NCBI GenBank assembly: GCA_964547725.1
Contig: CAZJOO010000005.1
Coordinates: 1 to 21,145 of the forward strand
DNA: 21,145 nt
DNA from: JAAZMU01 sp964547725
GTDB lineage: Bacteria; Patescibacteriota; Minisyncoccia; Minisyncoccales; Minisyncoccaceae
Direction of reading: 5' to 3'
Shown here: piece by piece, positions 14,211-20,102 of the stretch
How positions within the stretch are numbered: position 1 is the stretch's first letter
Layout of the letters: each line of letters starts with the position of its first letter
The notes under the pieces: generated by a model
The model's input: only the letters and a program-made list of their open reading frames with translations
What the model was told of the DNA's origin: nothing
The model's database searches: none
Program-made: the position numbers and the translations under genes

Positions 14211-17000
14211 ATGAATTTTTATATCAAATCATTATTCGTTTTATTCTGTTTCTTTTTCTGGGGAAGTTTTTGCTATGCATACAGTTCTAATACAACTACT
14301 TATTGGTGTGATGGAGGTTGTGGAGGCGAAATAGTTTATCAATCTTGTCATTCCTCTCAAAGTTCTTGTTGTTCAAGTGACGATGATGAAGGAGAAGAGT
14401 CTACTTGCGAAGAAGGTGAGATGACAACTACTTGTGGTGCCATAATTAAGACCGGAGTTAAAGCAGAGCCTTGGCAGAAATGTGTGGGAGGAAGTCAAGC
14501 CAAAGGAAGTTGGTCGTATTGTGGAGATTCAGGAGATTTTTCACACGGGAACAAATTTTATTTTGTTTGTAGTGGAGATTGTTTATATAATGTTAGCGAA
14601 GTAAGGTACTATGATAATCCTACTTATCCAAAAAATCCAGAACTAACAATTGATCAATCGGAAACATATCCAGAAACTTGCTCCGCGGAAGATTTAGAGA
14701 AAGATAATTATAGCTGTATAGAACCAAGCGAATCTTCAAGTAGTGTCTTGCTGCCTCTAAAAATAGATTGGGATGAAGATGCTAGTTGGCTAGCTCCTAA
14801 AACCACAGTAACTCAATTTGTTTCCGATTTGTCATATTTTCCAGTTTATGAAAACTTAAGTACTTTAGGTGCTCAATCTTACAAACTTACTTTAAACAAT
14901 GTAAAAGTTGATTCTTTTAGTGAACCTACTCCAACCGACAAGGTAGAATTCAGTGACTATATTTCAAAGGATTTTGACAAAGATACTGAAGAAATGAATC
15001 GGGGTTATTTTTACAAAGTTCTTAACGTAGATAGTCAGCCTAGTTATATAGAAGGAGGAAATTATAGGTCTTCTGAGTACAACTTTAGGGTAGATCATAA
15101 TCCTTGTTGGTTTAAAAGTGGTCAGGACTATAGTTTAAAAATTCAAACTTGTTGTAATAAAGACGGAACAGATTGTAATTCTGGAGGAACTTTTAATTTT
15201 ACAACAGCACTCGCTCCGGAATTAAAATCTCCAGAGGATTTGGATTGGGGAGGAAAAGGCTACTCTGCTTGGAATGCCTGGGCTGGTTTAGCAGAAGAGG
15301 ATTACAATTTAGATGATGACGAAAGAGTGCTCTCGGTCCCTAATTCAAAATACATTCCTTTTGATTGGGAAACAAATGCGATTAATAACTATCCAACACA
15401 AAAAATAAACACACCTGTTTTTCTAGATTGGTGTGATGTTGCGGAAATTAATGGAGCGGATAAGGACGATAAAGGAGAGTGGAAAATGAGACTTTTCCAG
15501 TTTTTTAAAAACGAAAACGGAGTTGAAGAAGAAACTTTGTATCCAGAAATTTTAGACGGAACGCTTGCTTTTCCTTCAGGGGCTGTTTATGCTGGAGTTG
15601 ATTGGACAGACATGCTTCTTTCTAATTTTTATGACGTACAAAATAATTCTTATTTCACGGAAAATGAACAATACTCTTGGGAAATAAAACCTTGTTATAC
15701 CCCATATAGTTGTGAAGATTATGGGGAACATTGGAGTTTTGAAACGGCAAATTCAGATTTAAAATCAGATTTTTACTTTGTAACACAAGAAGGAAGTACT
15801 TTAGGAATTCCTACGGAAATAAAGTGGATGCTTTATCAAAAAGCTAATTCTGCTAAATATACGGTTCCTGGGGTAACCTCAGGAGAAACAAATGGAGGTG
15901 GATTAATTTTAGAGAACTTAAGTTTAAATTCAAGCTATAGCATAACGGTAATACCTTGTTCTGATCAATACTCTCAAGAATGCGAATACGAAAATGCAAA
16001 AACACTTAATTTTAAGACCACGGGACTTCCACCAGAAATTAATGAGCTAAAAGGAAATTATATCCCAATTAGAATAAGCTGGAAAAATGTTGCGGGAGCC
16101 AAATCTTATTATTACAATCTAAGCGGAAAAGAAGTTTTGACAAAAGAAACATCAGTTACTTTGGATTATCCAACAGTAAAAAGTGATACATCTTATTCTT
16201 TTAAAGTAAAAACATGCGCAGACCTCGAAGGAACAAATTGTGGAGCTTATAGCGCAGCAATATCTTTCAAAACAGAAAAACTAAAAACAGTAGAGAAGAT
16301 TAGCACTGATAATAATGGTGGCATTCTTTATACAAACAACAGGCAAGTCTCTTGGGAAGATCTTGAGGGAGCTAATTACTATAAATATGCCTTAAGCTAT
16401 TCTGGAGACGATACTTCTAATACTTGTTTGGATTTGAAAAATCAAAACGGGACAGAAAGCATTATTTCAAGTAATTATTTTACGGTTGGAACTTTATGCC
16501 CTGGGGAATATAACCTTTCTCTAAACACTTGTTTGGATATCGATTGTAAGGATTATGGAAATACATCGTACTTTTCCTTTTATTTAGAATCTAAAAAAGA
16601 TCCAAACGAAGGGACAGAAGGATATACTTCGGGAGGAGGACTTGTCCCCTGCAATAGAGAATATGATGATTCTTCAACTCCTTGGGACGAAACCTTGACC
16701 TGTAGTGTTAATCACGCATTTCTTTTAATTAGACTTTTATTTGACTTCTTTTTAATAAGATTTCTTCCTGCCTCTTTGGTTGTTTTATTGCTATATAACG
16801 GTTTTCTTTATCTGTTCCATATATTTATTAATTTTGAAAATCCAGCTATGAATTTGATTCAACAATCTAAAGTGATATGGAAAGCGGCAGGAATAGGGTT
16901 TTTAATAATTTTTTTAGGTTGGACAGCGATTAATTTCTTTTTATTATTCTTTGATCCTAGTATGAGCACTTTTGGTTCTTGGTGGGATCCGTTAAATTAA
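14211..17000 (+). CDS. Large secreted Cys-rich repeat protein with C-terminal T4SS-pilin-like membrane module
   Basis: 929 residues. Signal peptide at 1-23 (SLFVLFCFFFWGSFCYA). A cysteine-dense N-terminal region follows (24-180) with acidic and serine stretches. From about 190 to 795 there are at least five beta-rich repeats resembling fibronectin type III modules, each ending Y-S-x-x-V-x-x-C-x(4-7)-C and then F-x-T-like strands; the Cys pairs are 314/322, 495/501, 583/591, 669/677 and 774/779. Residues 808-929 look like the small pilin at 7330: a GLVPC head (810-814), a first hydrophobic stretch (836-870), an FENPAMNLIQQSK turn and a second membrane helix (892-914). It may be a large tip or anchor protein of a surface filament or secretion channel. 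The next gene starts 5 bases after its stop. Confidence 0.7.
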   Translation: MNFYIKSLFVLFCFFFWGSFCYAYSSNTTTYWCDGGCGGEIVYQSCHSSQSSCCSSDDDEGEESTCEEGEMTTTCGAIIKTGVKAEPWQKCVGGSQAKGSWSYCGDSGDFSHGNKFYFVCSGDCLYNVSEVRYYDNPTYPKNPELTIDQSETYPETCSAEDLEKDNYSCIEPSESSSSVLLPLKIDWDEDASWLAPKTTVTQFVSDLSYFPVYENLSTLGAQSYKLTLNNVKVDSFSEPTPTDKVEFSDYISKDFDKDTEEMNRGYFYKVLNVDSQPSYIEGGNYRSSEYNFRVDHNPCWFKSGQDYSLKIQTCCNKDGTDCNSGGTFNFTTALAPELKSPEDLDWGGKGYSAWNAWAGLAEEDYNLDDDERVLSVPNSKYIPFDWETNAINNYPTQKINTPVFLDWCDVAEINGADKDDKGEWKMRLFQFFKNENGVEEETLYPEILDGTLAFPSGAVYAGVDWTDMLLSNFYDVQNNSYFTENEQYSWEIKPCYTPYSCEDYGEHWSFETANSDLKSDFYFVTQEGSTLGIPTEIKWMLYQKANSAKYTVPGVTSGETNGGGLILENLSLNSSYSITVIPCSDQYSQECEYENAKTLNFKTTGLPPEINELKGNYIPIRISWKNVAGAKSYYYNLSGKEVLTKETSVTLDYPTVKSDTSYSFKVKTCADLEGTNCGAYSAAISFKTEKLKTVEKISTDNNGGILYTNNRQVSWEDLEGANYYKYALSYSGDDTSNTCLDLKNQNGTESIISSNYFTVGTLCPGEYNLSLNTCLDIDCKDYGNTSYFSFYLESKKDPNEGTEGYTSGGGLVPCNREYDDSSTPWDETLTCSVNHAFLLIRLLFDFFLIRFLPASLVVLLLYNGFLYLFHIFINFENPAMNLIQQSKVIWKAAGIGFLIIFLGWTAINFFLLFFDPSMSTFGSWWDPLN

Positions 17001-17005
17001 ATATT

Positions 17006-17686
17006 ATGAATATAAGCAAAAAATCAATTATAATAATGGCGGGGGGATTAATTTTAATACTTTCATCATTTTGGCTTTCTTATAAATTAATTAAGGTTGA
17101 TACAAATACAGAAAATGTAACTAGTATTACTATGCAAAATTTTCAAAAAACATTTGATTATGCTAGCGCTTTGAAAGAAATAGGAGGAGGAAGTTTTGAA
17201 AACGAGGATTTAGAGATAACCCTTAATGATAATTGGATATTAAATGAAACCTCTCCAGAAAAAAACAGTTTAATCGCTGATAGCGGTGATGCTCTTTTCA
17301 ATGCTTATTCTATAGAGGAAGATACTTCTGTTCCTTGGATTTTTTCAATAACTCAAAAAGAATCTTTTGATATAAACGACTATATTCTTTCCGTAGAAGG
17401 TGGCGGGGGAATAATTTTAGAAGAACTAGAAGATGGCTCTTTTGTTATGGAATTTGAAAATGGTACCAATCAAAAAACAAAGATTATGCAAAAAATAATA
17501 AAGACTACCGACCAAAGGTTTATCATTCTTTCTTTGACAACAGTAAATACTACAGTAGAAAAAGTAAAAGAAAATGCTAATTATCTTTTAGGAAATACTA
17601 ATATTTTAAAATACGAAGAAACGGTTCGCATTACTCCACTAAAAGAAGTTGTTGACGAAGAAGATGAGGTTATGGAAGAACTTTAA
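17006..17686 (+). CDS. Membrane-anchored extracytoplasmic protein of unknown function
   Basis: 226 residues from ATG 17006, 5 bases after the previous stop. An in-frame TTG at 16979 would overlap the upstream gene and is less likely. One N-terminal membrane helix (about 6-27, IIIMAGGLILILSSFWLSYKL) follows a basic start, so the remaining ~200 residues probably face outside. The soluble part is acidic, without cysteines, with a glycine-rich turn VEGGGGI near 129-135 and an acidic C-terminus (VVDEEDEVMEEL). The alternating pattern suggests a mixed alpha/beta fold. I do not recognise a family. Its position between the pilin-module giant and the extended pilin suggests it belongs to the same surface apparatus. 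Confidence 0.7.
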   Translation: MNISKKSIIIMAGGLILILSSFWLSYKLIKVDTNTENVTSITMQNFQKTFDYASALKEIGGGSFENEDLEITLNDNWILNETSPEKNSLIADSGDALFNAYSIEEDTSVPWIFSITQKESFDINDYILSVEGGGGIILEELEDGSFVMEFENGTNQKTKIMQKIIKTTDQRFIILSLTTVNTTVEKVKENANYLLGNTNILKYEETVRITPLKEVVDEEDEVMEEL

Positions 17687-17715
17687 TATTAAATAAGCAT
17701 AGATAATGCGTTAAT

Positions 17716-17754
17716 ATGAAAAGAAAAAATATCACTGTATCGCAGACTGAATAA
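17716..17754 (+). pseudogene. Deleted copy of the extended pilin gene (start codons only)
   Basis: MKRKNI followed by six unrelated codons and TAA. Bases 17712-17734 (23 bases around the ATG) are identical to 18428-18450, the start of the extended pilin gene. Shortly after, 17756-17767 (AATAATTAAATT) matches the 3' end of that gene and leads into the same terminator. So this is a pilin copy that lost about 0.9 kb inside. Confidence 0.65.
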
Positions 17755-17776
17755 GAATAATTAAATTTTTGTAAAA

Positions 17777-17805
17777 AAAGAAGAGACATTTTTTGTCTCT
17801 TTTAC
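17777..17805. terminator. Bidirectional terminator, left copy
   Basis: AGAGACA (17782-17788) and TGTCTCT (17794-17800) with a T-rich loop, flanked by an A-run and TTT. It can stop plus-strand reading and the minus-strand pseudogene, whose stop codon lies at its right edge. It matches the terminator at 19407-19435. Confidence 0.8.
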
Positions 17806-18313
17806 TCTGGCAGGAAATAAGGATAGGTTTTTGCAAACTCTGGATTTATCTCGTCGAGAGTTACAATAGTGCAATCCTTATACTCATTAGGAATAGTGTC
17901 TTGACAACCGTCGCGAGCAACCAATATGATGCTTTTGTGGTAAACTTCGTTGCCTTTTTCGTCAAGGAACAATACTGGACCTATATAAAATCCTGTTTTT
18001 GAAGTTAGGTATGTTCTTGTTTCTCCCTGCAAAACATCTTGAGAGACTATCAATTCAGAACAAAAGTCAATTATCTTCATTCTTACAGGAAGGTCCATCA
18101 TTACCTTTTTCATCACTGCATAGTCTGCGGCAATTTCTTGCAGCCTTTCTTGTTGATTATTCTCACTAATCGGTACGGGGGTCATTGTCGTCGAAGGAGA
18201 TTCGAGATCGAGTGGGTTGTAATCTGATACGATTGCAGGAGAGATAAATACTGCTCCAATTGCTACTACGATTGCGAGTGTTACGACGAAACAATCATTA
18301 ATTTCTTTTCCAT
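17802..18313 (-). pseudogene. Frameshifted left copy of the small membrane-anchored protein gene
   Basis: The proper start, ATG at 18313 with AGAGGA upstream, reads only MEKKLMIVSS before a stop. Compared with the right copy, one base is missing between 18283 and 18301 (12 bases instead of 13 between two conserved blocks). With the shift repaired, the frame gives the same anchor helix and then DYNPLDLESPSTTMTPVPI, continuing to a TAA at 17804-17802. Without it, translation could begin only at the internal ATG at 18185, giving 127 residues with no membrane anchor. The promoter has also weakened (TTGACG; extended -10 TG lost). The C-terminal half keeps DFCSELIVSQ, GFYIGPVLFLDEKGNEV and PNEYKDCTIVTLDEIN in common with the right copy. 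An assembly error is possible but the promoter decay supports a dying gene. Confidence 0.7.
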
Positions 18314-18343
18314 TTGAGGTTCCTCTGGTAAGTTTCTGACATT

Positions 18344-18371
18344 AAAATAGAATAAAATAAAAAAACGTCAA
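18344..18371 (-). promoter_or_regulatory. Degenerate promoter of the left minus-strand copy
   Basis: TTGACG (18371-18366), 16-base spacer, TATTTT (18349-18344) on the minus strand. The equivalent right-copy promoter is TTGACA/TGC-TATCCT, so this copy has lost the consensus -35 A and the extended -10. Confidence 0.5.
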
Positions 18372-18393
18372 GTCTTTTTAAAAATAATCTGTG

Positions 18394-18402
18394 TGTTATA
18401 AT
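18394..18402 (+). promoter_or_regulatory. Extended -10 promoter of the extended pilin gene
   Basis: TGT-TATAAT (TG at 18394-18395, TATAAT at 18397-18402) with no good -35. It lies inside a 39-base block repeated exactly before the gene at 20103. Transcription near 18409 gives a leader of about 23 bases. Confidence 0.65.
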
Positions 18403-18431
18403 TATATAAAATAATAAAATAACGTGGTAAT

Positions 18432-19394
18432 ATGAAAAGAAAAAATATCAAAAAAATAACACTTTTTTCAACTCTTTTAACTTTTGCTTTTGTTGCTACT
18501 TCAAAAGTTTTCGCAACGGAAATTACTTGGCCATCTTCTCCGATGGGAACATCACTGCTTGATTACAAAACAACTACTCTTAGTAGTCTTGTTCAATATT
18601 TTTATGAATGGGGAATATCTATTGGGGCTTTATTCGCCTTCATCTCTATCGTTGTTGCTGGTTTTCAATATTTAACATCTGTTGGAGACCCAGGGAAAAT
18701 AGCGAAAGCTATGGAAAGGATAAAAGCTTCTTTTTTAGGATTAGCACTTCTTTTAGGAACATTCTTAATTTTAAACACGATTAATCCAGAACTAACAACT
18801 TTAGATGTTAATTCTAATATTCTGGGAGGAGATCCTCTTGAAGAGCTAGTTTTTACCGAATATGAATTAACTACAGAATGCGCTTATGCAAAGATATACG
18901 CGAATACTGCCGACTTGAAAACTGATTCTAAGGAAGAAATTAAATATGAAAAAGGGGGCGGAAAGGGTCAAACTGTTCTTGTAGGGTACGGATACACTAA
19001 GGCAGATGCTATAAGCCCTTTTGCAGATAACACTGTTTACACAGTAGCTAAATTTTTTAGCATCCCTAAATTAGTTCAGGTTACAAAAAAATATTCCATA
19101 AATGATGTTAATGCCGATCCTTTTGAAACAGAAATAGACTATGGAGATGGTAGTACGTTAGAATATCCTGATGGGTATAGAAAATTATTAATAGAAGGTC
19201 CTAATGGAGAAAAATATATAGAATCAACTGGAACAGAGTGTATGCTTTTGTTTTTTAACGAAGCGAATTGCTTTAGTCTTGGTGGATTAATATTTGGCAT
19301 ATCTAACATAACTTATCCATCTAATAATTTAAGTCAAAGTAGCACTGCCAATCCGAATGATGTAAGGTGTTATTTTCTTAAGGATAATAATTAA
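18432..19394 (+). CDS. T4SS-type pilin with long C-terminal extension
   Basis: 320 residues. The signal peptide (KKITLFSTLLTFAFVATSKVFA) is cut near residue 28. The pilin-like part (about 45-122) has two membrane segments, ISIGALFAFISIVVAGFQYL (62-81) and FLGLALLLGTFLILNTI (101-117), joined by TSVGDPGKIAKAMERIKA, the GDPGKI-type cytoplasmic turn typical of TrbC/VirB2-like pilins of this phylum. About 200 further residues follow (TTLDVNSN to the end) with four cysteines in the second half, a GGGKGQTVLVGYG stretch and an acidic beta-like pattern. That extension is unusual: such pilins are normally about 100-130 residues. A weak GTGG precedes the ATG. Downstream is a terminator shared with a minus-strand gene. 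It may be a specialised subunit, not the bulk filament. Confidence 0.75.
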   Translation: MKRKNIKKITLFSTLLTFAFVATSKVFATEITWPSSPMGTSLLDYKTTTLSSLVQYFYEWGISIGALFAFISIVVAGFQYLTSVGDPGKIAKAMERIKASFLGLALLLGTFLILNTINPELTTLDVNSNILGGDPLEELVFTEYELTTECAYAKIYANTADLKTDSKEEIKYEKGGGKGQTVLVGYGYTKADAISPFADNTVYTVAKFFSIPKLVQVTKKYSINDVNADPFETEIDYGDGSTLEYPDGYRKLLIEGPNGEKYIESTGTECMLLFFNEANCFSLGGLIFGISNITYPSNNLSQSSTANPNDVRCYFLKDNN

Positions 19395-19406
19395 ATTTAT
19401 ATAAAA

Positions 19407-19435
19407 AAAGAAGAGACAAATTTTGTCTCTTTTAC
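19407..19435. terminator. Bidirectional terminator, right copy
   Basis: AGAGACA (19412-19418) and TGTCTCT (19424-19430), with extra A-T pairs next to the loop, an A-run on the left and TTTT on the right. It ends the extended pilin gene on one strand and the 19432-19959 gene on the other. Confidence 0.85.
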
Positions 19436-19959
19436 TCTGGCTCAAAATAGCGGCAAGTGTCCTTAAGCTGTTGGTTCATTTCGTCAAGAGTTATCATGGT
19501 GCAGCCCATGTATTCGTTGGGAAGACCAAAGCTATTAGTTTTTTCATCGATTGCCACTATAATGGTTTTGCCGACTTGATTTCCCTTGTCGTCAAAGAAC
19601 ATTACTGGGCCAACGTAAAATCCAGCCTTAGAATTCAAAATAGTTAGTGTTTTCCCGTTAGTTGTCACTTGAGAAATTACTAATTCAGGGCAGAAATCAC
19701 TTGCTTTGTAGATTTTACTTAAATCAACTAAGCATTGTTCCATTTCTTTGCACTTTTCGGTTGCAAGTTTTTGCAACGCTTCCTGTTGAGCATTGTCAGT
19801 AATCGGTACGGGGGTCATTGTCGTCGAAGGAGATTCGAGATTGAGTGGGTTGTAATCTAATACGATTATAGGAGAGGCAAATACTGGGAGTAGTGCAGCT
19901 CCGATACCTACTACGATTGCGAGCGTTACGACGATAATAATAATTACTTTCTTTTCCAT
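19432..19959 (-). CDS. Small membrane-anchored protein of unknown function, intact copy
   Basis: 175 residues. N-terminal anchor or signal helix (4-29, VIIIIVVTLAIVVGIGAALL), then an outside domain that starts LDYNPLNLESPSTTMTPVPI. It has five cysteines in the right half (KCKEMEQC, DFCPEL, MGC, DTC), and blocks SKAGFYVGPVMFFDDKGNQV and PNEYMGCTMITLDEMN shared with the frameshifted left copy. I do not recognise a family. Unlike its neighbours it has a clear Shine-Dalgarno AGAGGA 7 bases before ATG and a consensus TTGACA promoter. Its 5' part uses many C-ending codons (GTC, CTC, ATC) unlike the T- and A-ending codons around it. It is antisense to the pilin locus, between two pilus-type genes. 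An accessory surface protein or recent acquisition is possible. Confidence 0.75.
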   Translation of the reverse strand: MEKKVIIIIVVTLAIVVGIGAALLPVFASPIIVLDYNPLNLESPSTTMTPVPITDNAQQEALQKLATEKCKEMEQCLVDLSKIYKASDFCPELVISQVTTNGKTLTILNSKAGFYVGPVMFFDDKGNQVGKTIIVAIDEKTNSFGLPNEYMGCTMITLDEMNQQLKDTCRYFEPE

Positions 19960-19989
19960 TTGAGGTTCCTCTGGTAAGTTTCTGATATT

Positions 19990-20017
19990 AGGATAGCATA
20001 AAATAAAAAAATGTCAA
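19990..20017 (-). promoter_or_regulatory. Promoter of the intact minus-strand gene
   Basis: TTGACA (20017-20012), 16-base spacer, extended -10 TGC-TATCCT (19998-19990) on the minus strand. It is the only fully consensus -35 among the promoters described here. Confidence 0.7.
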
Positions 20018-20039
20018 GTCTTTTTAAAAATAATCTGTG

Positions 20040-20048
20040 TGTTATAAT
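20040..20048 (+). promoter_or_regulatory. Extended -10 promoter of the polytopic membrane protein gene
   Basis: TGT-TATAAT at 20040-20048, in the second copy of the 39-base block found before the extended pilin gene. Transcription near 20055 leaves a leader of about 48 bases before ATG 20103. The two plus-strand genes therefore share promoter sequence by duplication. Confidence 0.6.
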
Positions 20049-20102
20049 TATCTAAAATAAGATACAGCTAATTAAGTGTTTAAAAATATTAAAACTTCCA
20101 AA

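Larger units (their letters stand above)
17755..18405. repeat. Duplicated module, left copy (minus-strand gene with divergent promoters)
   Basis: Direct repeat of the right copy at 19385-20051. It contains, in order, the end of the pilin gene, the terminator, the minus-strand gene and back-to-back promoters. Near-identical blocks include 41 bases at 18168-18208 (19801-19841 in the right copy) and 39 bases at 18367-18405 (20013-20051). The part encoding the C-terminal half has diverged strongly. Confidence 0.88.
19385..20051. repeat. Duplicated module, right copy
   Basis: Right-hand counterpart of 17755-18405, with the same order of pilin 3' end, terminator, minus-strand gene and divergent promoters. 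Here the minus-strand gene is intact. Confidence 0.88.

Noticed and set aside
17793..18227. Two short plus-strand frames over the left minus-strand copy
   Set aside because: They are antisense to sequence whose protein-level similarity to the right copy is clear on the minus strand.
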